From positions 1 to 39,701 of the forward strand of contig NZ_JABAFO010000016.1 in NCBI RefSeq assembly GCF_012843675.1: 39,701 bases of DNA, in the 5' to 3' direction. Positions 15,978-25,167 of the stretch are shown in pieces (position 1 is the first letter of the stretch; each line of letters starts with the position of its first letter). The notes beneath the pieces were generated by a model. It had not been told where the DNA came from. It ran no database searches and worked only from the letters and a program-made list of their open reading frames with translations. The DNA is from Lactobacillus sp. MRS-253-APC-2B (GTDB taxonomy: Bacteria > Bacillota > Bacilli > Lactobacillales > Lactobacillaceae). A program made the translations under genes and the position numbers.

Positions 15978-16910
15978 ATGTTAAAACTATCAATTGTAGT
16001 TCCTTGCTACAACGAAGAGGAATCAATCCCTTTATTCTACCCCGCCGTAGAAAAAGTCGTTCGCCAAATGAACGATCTGCAAATTGAATATTGGTTTGTC
16101 AATGACGGTTCATCAGATAACTCACTGATTGAAATGCGCAAGCTTCATGAACAGGATCCTGAGCGTGTTCACTACGTTTCTTTTTCCCGCAACTTTGGTA
16201 AAGAAGCCGGATTATACGCTGGACTACAAGCATCCACTGGTGATTATGTCGTAGTGATGGATGTTGATTTACAAGATCCGCCCGAGTTTTTGCCACAAAT
16301 GTATAAGTTGATTAAAACTGGTGAATATGATTGTATCGGTACGCGTCGCGTTGATCGAACAGGTGAGGCTAAATTTAAATCTTTTTTGAGTACCCAGTTT
16401 TACCACGTCATTAATCGACTATCCCAAACTAATATTGTTCCTGGTGCACGTGACTACCGCATGATGACTAGGCAAATGGTGGATGCTGTCCTTTCATTAA
16501 AGGAATATAACCGTTTTTCCAAAGGTATCTTCAGTTGGGTCGGATTCAAGACCAAATATCTGGACTACCATAATGTTGAAAGAGTGGCCGGTAAAACTGA
16601 CTGGTCAACTTGGAAACTGTTCAAATATGCTTTTGACGGTATTGCTGATTTTTCACAAGTACCGCTTTCGATTGCCGTGTGGTTGGGAACAACTTCATTC
16701 GTGCTTTCAATTATTGGCCTAATGTTTGTTATCATTCGACGGATTATTGAACCAAGCAGTAGTGTTTTTGGTTGGGCTTCAATGATTTGTATTATATTGC
16801 TTTTAGGTGGCCTGCAATTGCTTTGTATTGGTATCTTAGGAAAATACATCGGCCGTATCTACCTACAAGTAAAGCAACGACCAATCTATATTATTAAGGA
16901 AAAGAAATAA
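15978..16910 (+). CDS. GT2 glycosyltransferase, polyprenol-phosphate sugar synthase type (GtrB/DPM1-like)
   Basis: A 310-aa inner-membrane glycosyltransferase. The catalytic domain (1 to about 225) starts LSIVVPCYNEEESIPLFY. It has FVNDGSSDNS, FSRNFGKEAGLYAGL and the metal-binding DVDLQDPPE, the signature of enzymes that load a sugar from NDP-sugar onto undecaprenyl or dolichyl phosphate. Two C-terminal helices (about 232-256 and 268-292) anchor it, ending GKYIGRIYLQVKQRPIYIIKEKK as in GtrB/YkcC-like proteins. The sugar is unknown. Its stop overlaps the start of the AI-2E-family gene (TAATG), suggesting an operon of two. Confidence 0.9.
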   Translation: MLKLSIVVPCYNEEESIPLFYPAVEKVVRQMNDLQIEYWFVNDGSSDNSLIEMRKLHEQDPERVHYVSFSRNFGKEAGLYAGLQASTGDYVVVMDVDLQDPPEFLPQMYKLIKTGEYDCIGTRRVDRTGEAKFKSFLSTQFYHVINRLSQTNIVPGARDYRMMTRQMVDAVLSLKEYNRFSKGIFSWVGFKTKYLDYHNVERVAGKTDWSTWKLFKYAFDGIADFSQVPLSIAVWLGTTSFVLSIIGLMFVIIRRIIEPSSSVFGWASMICIILLLGGLQLLCIGILGKYIGRIYLQVKQRPIYIIKEKK

Positions 16911-18013
16911 TGATAAAACGAAAAAGCCTGCTGTTTTGGTCAGCAGAACTGTTAATTGTCGCGACTTTAATTTGGGTTTGTACGAAACTGGACTTTCTGT
17001 TTCATCCCATTATCGTCTTCATATCAGTAATTTTTGCACCGCTGATTGTTTCAATCTTTCTATACTACATGACCAGCCCGACATTTCGCCTGTTAATGAA
17101 GATTCGCTTAGGCAAATGGCGGATGAAGCGCGGCATTGCCAGCATGATAATCGTTTTGGGGCTGTTATTGCTGATTATCGGTAGTATCGCGGTCTTGATT
17201 CCACCAATGATTAAGGAACTTAATCAAATGATTCACTGGCTGCCAAGTGCTACCAACGACATGCAGCATTGGCTCACCCAAGCTTCCCAAAAGCATGAAT
17301 GGATTCGCAAGATCGACCTGGCAGATTATTATCAGCAATTCAACAAGCAGATTATGAAATACGCTGAAAAACTGTTGACAAGTCTAACCAGCAGCGTTGG
17401 CTCAATTATTGGCACGATTACCAGTGCGGTAGTCGTGGTCGTAACCGTGCCAGTCATGCTTTTCTATATGCTGAAAGATGGCGACCGCTTTGTACCAAAT
17501 ATTCAGCGATTCTTTTCCGAAAAACATGCCAAAGAGGTTACGGAACTGCTGCATCAGATGAACAAGACGCTTTCTTCCTACATCTCTGGGCAGATGATTG
17601 AATGTATATGTGTTGGAATTGGTACCTGCATTGGCTATCTGATCATTGGCGAACCAATGGCCATCGTTTTGGGTCTGGTAGCTGGGATCACCAATATCAT
17701 TCCTTATATCGGCCCCTACATTGGCATCGCGCCTGCTTTGATCGTTGCCTTGGCGGTTGACCCGCAGAAAATCATCTGGGTAATCGTGGTGGTAATTGTC
17801 GTTCAACAGATTGACGGTAATATCATCTACCCAAATATTATTGGCAAAAGCCTGCAAATTCATCCATTGACGATCATCATTCTGTTGTTAGCTGCTGGTA
17901 ACATCGCTGGATTGCTGGGGATGATCTTATGCGTGCCCCTATACGCGGTAGTTAAAACGATGGTTGATTACTGTATGACGATTTATCGCTTAGAAAAAAA
18001 TGACGCAAAATAA
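16910..18013 (+). CDS. AI-2E family (PerM/YtvI-type) membrane transporter
   Basis: A polytopic protein of 367 aa with about seven or eight membrane helices: two near the N-terminus (about 8-50), one at 75-100, a long extracytosolic helical segment (about 105-150), then several between 150 and 350. The signatures TVPVMLFYMLKDGDRF, GPYIGIAPALIVAL and IIYPNIIGKSLQIHP are typical of the AI-2E/UPF0118 family. Despite the family name, few members are shown to move autoinducer-2; other members are ion antiporters. The substrate is therefore undecided. It is translationally coupled to the GT2 gene, and a terminator follows. Confidence 0.88.
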   Translation: MIKRKSLLFWSAELLIVATLIWVCTKLDFLFHPIIVFISVIFAPLIVSIFLYYMTSPTFRLLMKIRLGKWRMKRGIASMIIVLGLLLLIIGSIAVLIPPMIKELNQMIHWLPSATNDMQHWLTQASQKHEWIRKIDLADYYQQFNKQIMKYAEKLLTSLTSSVGSIIGTITSAVVVVVTVPVMLFYMLKDGDRFVPNIQRFFSEKHAKEVTELLHQMNKTLSSYISGQMIECICVGIGTCIGYLIIGEPMAIVLGLVAGITNIIPYIGPYIGIAPALIVALAVDPQKIIWVIVVVIVVQQIDGNIIYPNIIGKSLQIHPLTIIILLLAAGNIAGLLGMILCVPLYAVVKTMVDYCMTIYRLEKNDAK

Positions 18014-18055
18014 GGATTAGAAAGCTTGTTTGCAGCAAGCTCCTAATCCTTTTTA
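18012..18055 (+). terminator. terminator after the AI-2E family gene
   Basis: AAGGATTAG-AA-AGCTTG pairs with CAAGCT-CCTAATCCTT around TTTGCAG and ends in TTTTT. It separates this unit from prfC. Confidence 0.9.
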
Positions 18056-18129
18056 AATGCCGTGGCTGATAGACTTTACGCCATATTTGTAATACTATAG
18101 ATAGGATAATTCTCGAAAGGAACATAAAA

Positions 18130-19710
18130 ATGACTGATTCAAAAAAATTGGCAGAAGCCGTTAATAAGCGACGGACGTTCGCGATTATCTCGCACCCCGA
18201 TGCTGGTAAAACGACGATTACTGAACAGCTGCTTTTATTTGGGGGCGTCGTCCGCGAAGCTGGAACGGTTAAGGGACGCGGCAGCAGCAATTTTGCCAAG
18301 TCTGACTGGATGGAAATCGAAAAAAAGCGTGGGATCTCCGTTACCAGTTCCGTGATGCAGTTTGACTACCAAGGCAAGCGTATCAATATTTTGGATACGC
18401 CAGGGCACGAAGACTTCTCTGAAGATACTTATCGGACTTTGATGGCCGTTGACTCTGCCGTCATGGTAATTGATGGTGCCAAGGGTATCGAGCCACAAAC
18501 CAAGAAACTGTTCCAAATTTGTAAGATGCGGGGAATTCCAATCTTCACGTTCATCAATAAATTTGACCGCGATGCCCGTGAACCACTGGATTTGTTAAAT
18601 GAAATCGAAGACGTGCTGGGAATCGAGACCTACCCAATGGACTGGCCAATCGGGATGGGACGGCAATTTATGGGAGTTTATGATCGTTACAATCACCGGG
18701 TTGCCCTTTCCCACCCTCAAGATCCTACCAACCCTTACCTGTCATTGGACGAAGACGGGCAAGTCATTGGTGAAAATCCATTGGCTGGCGAAGGTGAATG
18801 GAAAGATGCCTTGGATGGTATGGAACTGATTGAAATGGCCGGCAGCGAGCTTGATGAAGAAAAGATTGCTAAGGGTGACCAAACACCAGTCTTCTTTGGC
18901 TCTGCATTGACCAACTTTGGGGTTAAGACTTTCCTGGAAACCTACTTGAAATTTGCCCCAGCCCCTTCGGCACATAAGACGGAAGACGGCAAGTCAATCG
19001 ATCCACTGGCACCAGAATTTTCTGGCTTTATCTTTAAGATTCAAGCTAACATGAATCCTAAGCACCGTGACCGGATTGCTTTCGTACGAATTTGTTCTGG
19101 TGAATTTACACGGGGCATGGACGTTACGTTGGAACGGACTAAAAAACCAATTCGTTTGTCTAACGTAACTGAATTCATGGCAAATACACGTGAAAACGTT
19201 GAAAACGCTGTGGCTGGTGATATCATCGGGCTTTACGATACTGGCAACTTCCAGATTGGCGATTCAATCTACACTGGCAAACAAAACATCAAGTTTGAGA
19301 AACTACCTCAGTTTACGCCAGAACTGTTTGTCCGCGTTACTCCAAAAAATGTTATGAAGCAAAAATCATTCCATAAAGGGATTAACCAATTGGTACAAGA
19401 AGGGGCCGTCCAGCTCTACACAGGCTATAACTCTAATGACTATATTCTGGGTGCTGTTGGTCAATTGCAGTTTGAAGTGTTCAAGTTCCGGATGCAAAAC
19501 GAATATAATTCCGAAGTTATTATGGAACCGCTTGGCAGCAAGACGGCACGCTGGGTTGATCCAGAACAGCTTGATCCTAAGATGGCTTCTTCACGGAACA
19601 TGCTGGTTAAGGATCGTTATGGTGCTCCACTATTCTTGTTTGAAAACCAATTTGCGGAAAACTGGTTCAAACAGAAGTATCCCGATGTTAAATTAACGGC
19701 AAAATTGTAG
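18130..19710 (+). CDS. prfC: peptide chain release factor 3 (RF3)
   Basis: A 526-aa translational GTPase that removes RF1/RF2 from the ribosome after peptide release. The G domain has G1 HPDAGKTT, switch region [26 protein letters not shown]3 DTPGHEDF and G4 NKFD. Domains II and III follow, with [18 protein letters not shown], a diagnostic RF3 segment that separates it from EF-G. The length is normal. AAAGGAA stands 7 nt before the ATG. A TACTAT/TATAGA -10 region lies near 18092-18100. A membrane-protein gene begins 9 nt after its stop and could be read through. Confidence 0.97.
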   Translation: MTDSKKLAEAVNKRRTFAIISHPDAGKTTITEQLLLFGGVVREAGTVKGRGSSNFAKSDWMEIEKKRGISVTSSVMQFDYQGKRINILDTPGHEDFSEDTYRTLMAVDSAVMVIDGAKGIEPQTKKLFQICKMRGIPIFTFINKFDRDAREPLDLLNEIEDVLGIETYPMDWPIGMGRQFMGVYDRYNHRVALSHPQDPTNPYLSLDEDGQVIGENPLAGEGEWKDALDGMELIEMAGSELDEEKIAKGDQTPVFFGSALTNFGVKTFLETYLKFAPAPSAHKTEDGKSIDPLAPEFSGFIFKIQANMNPKHRDRIAFVRICSGEFTRGMDVTLERTKKPIRLSNVTEFMANTRENVENAVAGDIIGLYDTGNFQIGDSIYTGKQNIKFEKLPQFTPELFVRVTPKNVMKQKSFHKGINQLVQEGAVQLYTGYNSNDYILGAVGQLQFEVFKFRMQNEYNSEVIMEPLGSKTARWVDPEQLDPKMASSRNMLVKDRYGAPLFLFENQFAENWFKQKYPDVKLTAKL

Positions 19711-19719
19711 GAAACAATT

Positions 19720-21645
19720 ATGTTAAAGTCAAAAATAAAGCCAGAATTTTTCTATATATCATGGCTATTTATAGGTATGGGAATGCTAATAGCCTACCCT
19801 ACTTCATTAAATAGCGATAATAGATTGTTAAGTACAAATTCCTATACAGTTATCATGGTAGCTCTGTGGATAGCTGTCATTCTTTATTTATCCAAGAAAT
19901 GGTCAATTAGGATAACTAAAGTTGATGTTATTGGTGGGATAATTTTATCTTTCCTCTATAACTTTACTTTTATGCTTAGTGCCGGATTAGATGACAGCAA
20001 CAAGGGCTTAACATTAGTGGGGACATATTACCTCACACATAGTTTTCTCGACTGTGCATTCTCAGTATTTGCCATGATAAGTTGGGCAGTTACGCTTACG
20101 TATACGATTTCTGTAATTCGAACCTATTGTATTGATCGACTTCAGTTAGATGAATCATACAGCAGTCCACAATTTTTTAAAATCTTTGGCTGTTTGGTAC
20201 TTATATGGTCTTTGACAATTATTACTTATTATCCTGGGCAGATTAGTTGGGATGCATTAAGACAGTTTTGTGAGTTCGAAGGCCGACACTTATCGTATTT
20301 AAATTTCACGTATACTCCTACCAATCATCAACCATGGTTTGTAACTTTAATCTTTGGTTCTCTCTTTGAAGTTGGTCAAAAATTAGTCAACACAAATTTT
20401 GGTGTGTTTACGGTAGTTTTATTCCAAACGATTGTAACAGGTATCATTTATTCGATAGCGACTTCATTCGTTTGGAAAAAGGTTGGTAAAATAGGTGGAA
20501 TATTGACCTTTATCCTATTTGCATCACCTGTTTTTAGTACTTATGCAATAACAATCGATAAAAGTACGATTTACTATGCACTATGTGTTGCGTATTATCT
20601 TAGCTTTTTAAAATTACTAGACAATGTAAAACAAGGTGTCAATTCATCTTATGAGTACGTATTATACCTAATTATATCGTTTTTCTTTTCAGAATTTAGG
20701 AATGACTCAAAATATATCGTCATTATAACAACAACTGTATTGATTGGATATGTAATTGTTCACCATCAAAAAGTGCGTTATTTGATTGCTACGACGGTTG
20801 CACTACTTGTGTTGCTGTTTGGCTGGAACAGTTATTTGAATTACAAAAAGATAATTCCGGGAGCGATGAGCGAGCCATTGACCCTGCCAGCTCGTCAGAT
20901 AAGTTATATATATCTTAACGATAAGAATAGTCTTTCTAAAAAAGAAATTAAAACAATTGATAAGGTAACTCCGGTAAAAGAACTTAGATCAAATTATGAT
21001 GTAAATTCTGGAGATAACTTAAAAAACCTTTTTCCTATGAATACTTTTCTGAACAATGAAACAATAATTCATGATGTCGTGAATCATAAAATCACCCTGA
21101 GAACTACACAAACCCAGAAAAAAGAAGTCAAAAACTATCTAAAGCTATGGGTTACTCTAGGACTTAAGCACCCAGCAAAATATGTGGAAGTATACTTAGC
21201 TGCCAATAGTAAATACTTCAATCCATTTTTTGGTATTTTAGGAAAAGATTATTCTTTATTTTTAAATTATTTTCCTAACTATGGAGATTTTATATCACCA
21301 ACTTGGTATTCAAAGTATAATCCTATTTTTTCCACTAAACTTCATAATCATGTGCAATCCCTCTTAGATGCCTTTCTTGCAATTCCACTTATTTCTATTG
21401 TTATAAGTGTTGGTTTCCCATTCTGGTGGATGTTAATTTTAATTATTATAATTTTATCAGTTACAGGTAAAAAGAAATCAAAGCTTTTAATTTCTATAAT
21501 CCCACTTATACTTATGATTCTTCTGTATACTGTTACACCAATAAATGGCTACTCTAGATACGTTATTGGTACCATTGCGGTTCTACCGGTAATTACCGCA
21601 TATATTTTGAAGAATGTTCAACAGAAACTTAAAAAGAACGCATAA
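19720..21645 (+). CDS. large polytopic membrane protein, DUF6020/GT-C-like
   Basis: A 641-aa integral membrane protein with about 12-14 helices spread over residues 8-390 and 545-635, and an extracytosolic domain between (about 395-545). TYYPGQISWDALRQFCEF (about 167-184) and TNHQPWFVTLIFGSLFE resemble DUF6020 proteins, a family with the layout of GT-C glycosyltransferases that use lipid-phosphate sugars: many helices with acidic residues in the first outer loops. Function is not established. The GT2 gene just downstream could supply its lipid-linked donor. It starts 9 nt after prfC, with GTAGGAAA as ribosome site. The gene is visibly more A+T-rich than prfC, suggesting a different origin. 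Confidence 0.65.
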   Translation: MLKSKIKPEFFYISWLFIGMGMLIAYPTSLNSDNRLLSTNSYTVIMVALWIAVILYLSKKWSIRITKVDVIGGIILSFLYNFTFMLSAGLDDSNKGLTLVGTYYLTHSFLDCAFSVFAMISWAVTLTYTISVIRTYCIDRLQLDESYSSPQFFKIFGCLVLIWSLTIITYYPGQISWDALRQFCEFEGRHLSYLNFTYTPTNHQPWFVTLIFGSLFEVGQKLVNTNFGVFTVVLFQTIVTGIIYSIATSFVWKKVGKIGGILTFILFASPVFSTYAITIDKSTIYYALCVAYYLSFLKLLDNVKQGVNSSYEYVLYLIISFFFSEFRNDSKYIVIITTTVLIGYVIVHHQKVRYLIATTVALLVLLFGWNSYLNYKKIIPGAMSEPLTLPARQISYIYLNDKNSLSKKEIKTIDKVTPVKELRSNYDVNSGDNLKNLFPMNTFLNNETIIHDVVNHKITLRTTQTQKKEVKNYLKLWVTLGLKHPAKYVEVYLAANSKYFNPFFGILGKDYSLFLNYFPNYGDFISPTWYSKYNPIFSTKLHNHVQSLLDAFLAIPLISIVISVGFPFWWMLILIIIILSVTGKKKSKLLISIIPLILMILLYTVTPINGYSRYVIGTIAVLPVITAYILKNVQQKLKKNA

Positions 21646-21681
21646 ATATTATTTTATAACTTGAGGAGAAACCTTTAAACA

Positions 21682-22623
21682 ATGGATAATTTAGCTATTT
21701 TAATTCCTTGCTACAACGAAAGTCAGACAATTACTAAAGTTGTTAAGGACTGTCAAAACGCCATTAAAGATATCCCAAATTCAGCGGTATATGTATATGA
21801 CAACAACTCTTCTGACAATACGGCAACATTAGCACGTGAGGCAGGAGCTATTGTCCGTCATGAATATAAGCAAGGCAAAGGGAATGCTATTCGCCGTATG
21901 TTTCGTGAAATCGATGCCAAATGCTATATCATGATAGATGGAGATGATACGTACCCTGCCGAAGAAATTCCTAAAATGGCACGATATGTATTGGACGAGA
22001 ACTATGATATGGTTATCGGCGATCGACTCAGTTCCAGTTATTTTGAAGAAAATAAGCGTCCTTTCCATGGTATTGGCAATAAAATAGTTCGTGGCAGCAT
22101 TAATTTCTTCTTCAAAAATGATATTAAAGATATTATGACTGGCTACCGAGCCTTTAGCTATGAATTTGTTAAGACTTACCCCGTTCTGTCAAAAGGATTT
22201 GAAATTGAGACAGAAATGAGTATTTTTGCAATTGTTAATAATATGGCAATGAAAAACCATATTATTGATTATCGAGATCGGCCAGAAGGTAGTACCTCTA
22301 AATTAAATACGTATTCCGATGGTTTTAAAGTATTAAAACTTATTTTTACTCTCTATCGAAACTACAAGCCTTTACACTTTTTTGGAGCTCTTGCATGCCT
22401 ATTGATAATCTTGTCATTAGCCTTCTTTATTCCTGACGTTTGGCTTCCTTATCGAGCAACGGGGATTGTTTCACATTTCCCTACTTTGATTGTTTGCGGC
22501 TTCTGTGCTATTGCCGGAATTCTATCTTTTTATAGTGGTTTAATTCTTGATGCAATTCAACGCAAAGAACATCGAGAATTTGAATTTAGATTACAACAAG
22601 TTCATCATAAAAAGGTAAAATAA
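21682..22623 (+). CDS. GT2 glycosyltransferase with two C-terminal membrane helices
   Basis: A 313-aa membrane-anchored family 2 glycosyltransferase. It begins LAILIPCYNESQTITKVV and has YDNNSSDNTATLA, the GKGNAIRRMF segment and the metal motif MIDGDDTYPAEEI. It continues with MTGYRAFSYEFVKTYPVLSKGFEIETEMS, as in polyprenyl-phosphate sugar synthases. Two helices (about 232-252 and 265-290) end the protein. The start has GAGGAG 12 nt upstream. It lies 36 nt after the polytopic gene and shares its A+T-rich composition, so the pair probably works as donor-maker and transferase. The sugar is unknown. The mobile island begins just after its stop. Confidence 0.87.
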   Translation: MDNLAILIPCYNESQTITKVVKDCQNAIKDIPNSAVYVYDNNSSDNTATLAREAGAIVRHEYKQGKGNAIRRMFREIDAKCYIMIDGDDTYPAEEIPKMARYVLDENYDMVIGDRLSSSYFEENKRPFHGIGNKIVRGSINFFFKNDIKDIMTGYRAFSYEFVKTYPVLSKGFEIETEMSIFAIVNNMAMKNHIIDYRDRPEGSTSKLNTYSDGFKVLKLIFTLYRNYKPLHFFGALACLLIILSLAFFIPDVWLPYRATGIVSHFPTLIVCGFCAIAGILSFYSGLILDAIQRKEHREFEFRLQQVHHKKVK

Positions 22624-22643
22624 GAGTAAGCACGTAAGCAAAC

Positions 22644-22672
22644 GTAAAAGCAAACCATATTGACACGTCTTG
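22644..22672. repeat. lone IS66-like terminal repeat, diverged
   Basis: GTAAAAGCAAACCATATTG followed by ACACGTCTTG closely matches the left end of the intact IS66 element at 22824 (GTAAGCACACCATATTG...), with a 2-nt insertion and a few changes. Extra GTAAGC copies sit at 22626 and 22634. There is no matching transposase beside it, so it is probably a scar. Confidence 0.55.
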
Positions 22673-22722
22673 AAAAATAGCACAAAAAATGAGGTATCTC
22701 GCTACTTGGCAGGGGCTATAAT

Positions 22723-22781
22723 CCCCTTAAGAAGGGTGACACTTGAAATAATAAAAGTGTTATTTCCTTAAGGGGGTTTTT
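22723..22781 (+). terminator. terminator-like hairpin inside the left end of the IS3 element
   Basis: CCCCTTAAG (22723-22731) pairs with CTTAAGGGG, an inner stem ACACTT/AAGTGT extends it, and TTTTT follows. It lies between the IS end and orfA, and would stop transcription entering from the GT2 gene. Confidence 0.65.
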
Positions 22782-22815
22782 GCATTTCAAATTATTCGAC
22801 AATGAATAGACTAGA

Positions 22816-22823
22816 GTTGCTTT
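22816..22823. repeat. IS66 target site duplication, left copy
   Basis: GTTGCTTT immediately before the IS66 left end. The identical 8 bp follow the right end at 25160-25167, and 8 bp is the usual IS66 duplication length. Confidence 0.97.
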
Positions 22824-22887
22824 GTAAGCACACCATATTGAACCGTGTTGCCTGCCAAGCAGTAGGCAATTTCAAAAATTAAAGAAT

Positions 22888-22934
22888 AAAAAAGCAGCGG
22901 TCGACCGGCGCATTTCTGCGTGGTCGACCGCTGT
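22888..22934 (-). terminator. terminator of IS66 tnpC
   Basis: On the minus strand CAGCGGTCGACC pairs with GGTCGACCGCTG (12 bp) around a partly paired loop, followed by TTTTTTA. Confidence 0.9.
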
Positions 22935-22945
22935 TCATTTATCAA

Positions 22946-24482
22946 TTAGGCTTTGCAGCTTTCTTGAATTTCACGAGCCCATGGCAAATAAGCCTCTATT
23001 TCTGGCGTTTCGCGTTTTGTAAAGGCGCTAAGCAGGGTCTCTAAATATTTAAAGACATCCAAATGATTTAGTTTTGCGGTTTGCACGATGCTATACCAGA
23101 TCGCATTGGCTTTGGCCCCAGCCGTGGACTTCGCAAACAGACTGTTCTTTCTGACCAGCGTGGTGGGACGAATCAGTTGCTCATTGTAATTATTATGCAA
23201 TGGCAGCTCTCCATGCCTGAACATCTGGTAAACCAGCTTCTTCAATTTGAGGGCATTTTTGATCACATTGCGCAGCGGTTTGAGTGGCGATTTCGTCAAG
23301 GCTTCTTCAATCAGCTGATAGAAATCATCAATCACCGCTTTTAAATGCTGATGCCTTTGGGCTGCCTTCTCACTTGCTGATGAATATTTCAACCGTTTTT
23401 CGATGTGAAATACTTTGGCAAGGATCCGCACAGCGTCACTCGCAATACTTTGCCCTTGAAAGCGGGTAATCTTTGGATCAAGCAGTCGCTTAAATTGGCG
23501 ATTGATATGAACCAGACAGGTCCCCCAATACGCTTCTGGTAAGCGATTATCAGAATATCCACTAAACCCATCACACATAATGCCGCCAGAAAAGTCATCA
23601 CCTAAGATTTCTGTAATAACCTTTCCTGATCGTGAAGGGGCATAGTGGAAATACGATACTTGATGTGGACTGAATTCTTCCGTAGAACAGGCTGACCAGA
23701 AGTAGCCATGTGATTGATCAAGATCCAGAACTTGAAATGGCGTCTCATCAAGCTGCACCACAGGTGCTGCCTTGATTTCTTGACGCAGACGTTCATAAAT
23801 CTTTTGCCCAAACCTTTCGCCAGCTTCAATTACCCCACGAGCCATATGTTTACTGGTGATTGGAAGCCCGAGGCGCTCCCAATACTGCGTCTGGCGGGTA
23901 AACGGTACTGCCAGGCCAAACTTTTCAAAAAGTACTTCGGCGATTACCGAGCTTGAAAGGTAACTGTGTGGAAACAAAGGCTGTGGCGTCTTTGCCTGAA
24001 CAAGTACATCATTGCCGGTTTCCGAATCTTGACAGTGTTCGCATCTAGCCGTTTCAGTACATACGATTTTGCAGCACAGGTGGGCAGGAACCAGTTTAAC
24101 TTCACGATACTGTTCATGTTTGCCGATAACCGTCATCATTTGACCGCATTGATCACAAGTCAGTTCTTGCTTACTCAGCTGATAAAGTTCTTCAACTTGT
24201 TCTAAGCAATCAAGCCATTCTTTACGTGATTCCTTTGATTTGCATTTTCTCTGATGACCGGTAACGATAGTGGTCAACTTTTCGACTGTTGAATCATTCG
24301 TTGGCGCGGTTTCCTGTTCTTTATCATCAAACAGATCCAGCTGGCCAGCACTTAATTTTTCAGTTTTTTTTTCCAAAAAGTTGCTTTTGCAGATAGTTTA
24401 CCATCTCGGTCAGTTCCGCGATCTTAGCCTTTAGTTCTTTGTTCTCACGCAAAGCTTCTTCTAAAGTGATCTTCTCAGCCAT
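22946..24482 (-). pseudogene. tnpC: IS66 transposase TnpC, frameshifted at an A9 run
   Basis: The catalytic subunit of the IS66 transposase. ATG 24482 (ribosome site GGAGGTG) opens a 40-codon frame, MAEKITLEEALRENKEL..., with the N-terminal leucine-rich coiled coil and LFGKK, then stops at TGA 24360. The remainder (KTEKLSAGQLDLFDD...) lies in another frame from 24376 to 22946. With eight instead of nine A residues the two would join as QLFGKKTEKL, the normal family sequence. The second part has zinc-binding cysteines (CDQCG, CEHC), and the DDE residues in VQLDETPF, IMCDGFSGY and NYNEQLIRPT. It is either a dead copy or one expressed by slippage on the A9 run. Confidence 0.85.
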
Positions 24483-24555
24483 TACCAATCACCTCCTCTA
24501 TTATCTGATGACCATTAGGTTATCAGATAATGGAAGCAAATAAAAGAGGAACTTG

Positions 24556-24912
24556 TTAATACCCTGGTCCCTTAATAGCTGGCCTGATTCGTTTCTGAGG
24601 CAGTGGCGAGATACCTTCTAACAATGCCTTAATCTGACTCTTGGTTAATGCCACTGCGTCTTCTCGATGTCGCGGCCATCGTAATCCACCATTTTCAAAG
24701 CGTTTATAAAGTAAGACGAATCCTTCACCGTCCCAGTATAAGCCTTTGAAGCGGTCATTACGATTGCCACAAAATAGAAATAGCGAATCATTATCTAATT
24801 CCAAGTCATAATTCTCTGCGATCACCATGGCCAAACCGTCAATGCCCTTCCGCAGATCGGTCTTGCCACAAACTATGTAGACGTGCTGAGGAGCACTCCA
24901 GTTAACCAGCAT
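24556..24912 (-). CDS. tnpB: IS66 accessory protein TnpB
   Basis: The 118-aa second protein of IS66 elements, required for efficient transposition but of unclear biochemical role. It has the family blocks VYIVCGKTDLRKGIDGLA, LFLFCGNRNDRFKGLYWD, GEGFVLLYKRFENGGLRWP and a C-terminal ALLEGI. The length is normal. Its ATG overlaps the end of the tnpA-like frame by 11 nt (ATGCTGGTTAA), indicating translational coupling. Confidence 0.95.
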   Translation of the reverse strand: MLVNWSAPQHVYIVCGKTDLRKGIDGLAMVIAENYDLELDNDSLFLFCGNRNDRFKGLYWDGEGFVLLYKRFENGGLRWPRHREDAVALTKSQIKALLEGISPLPQKRIRPAIKGPGY

Positions 24913-25075
24913 AAGCGGCTACTGCTTTAATGATCTCACTAACCAAAGCGGGATCTGCTTCTTGGTAGACATTAATTTTTACTTGGTGCAGTGAAACGAT
25001 AGCTGCCAAGCGTGAGCGCTTAGCAACCGGCTTCTTTGTTCGCGGTATATCAACTTCGACAAAATCTTGCTTCAT
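24902..25075 (-). CDS. IS66 TnpA-like accessory protein, short
   Basis: A 57-aa frame (MKQDFVEVDIPRTKKPVAKR... to AVAAYAG) at the first-gene position of the element. It has an excellent ribosome site (AAGGAGGAGGAC) 7 nt before the ATG. The C-terminal pattern (INVYQEADPALVSEIIKAV) resembles the end of IS66 OrfA proteins, whose members bind DNA, but it is shorter than many relatives. It overlaps tnpB by 11 nt. Confidence 0.8.
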   Translation of the reverse strand: MKQDFVEVDIPRTKKPVAKRSRLAAIVSLHQVKINVYQEADPALVSEIIKAVAAYAG

Positions 25076-25159
25076 AAAAAAGTCCTCCTCCTTGAATATG
25101 TCTTCAAGTATAGGAGAACTTGGAATTTAATTATATGCGGTTGGTTATAGTGTGCTTAC

Positions 25160-25167
25160 GTTGCTTT
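25160..25167. repeat. IS66 target site duplication, right copy
   Basis: GTTGCTTT directly after the right IS66 end. It is identical to 22816-22823 and lies within IS3 orfA codons 5-7. Confidence 0.97.

Larger units (their letters stand above)
22824..25159 (-). mobile_element. complete IS66-family element
   Basis: An element of 2336 bp with ends GTAAGCACAC (left) and GTAAGCACAC-type GTAAGCACACTATAACC (right, reverse), the GTAA start being typical of IS66. It is flanked by a perfect 8-bp duplication, GTTGCTTT. The three usual genes are on the minus strand in order: tnpA-like accessory ORF, tnpB, tnpC. The intact ends and perfect duplication indicate a recent insertion. TnpC is in two frames joined by an A9 run. 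Confidence 0.96.

Noticed and set aside
16910-18013. Quorum-sensing autoinducer-2 exporter
   Set aside because: The family name is historical; sequence alone does not show AI-2 transport and no luxS or related gene is nearby.
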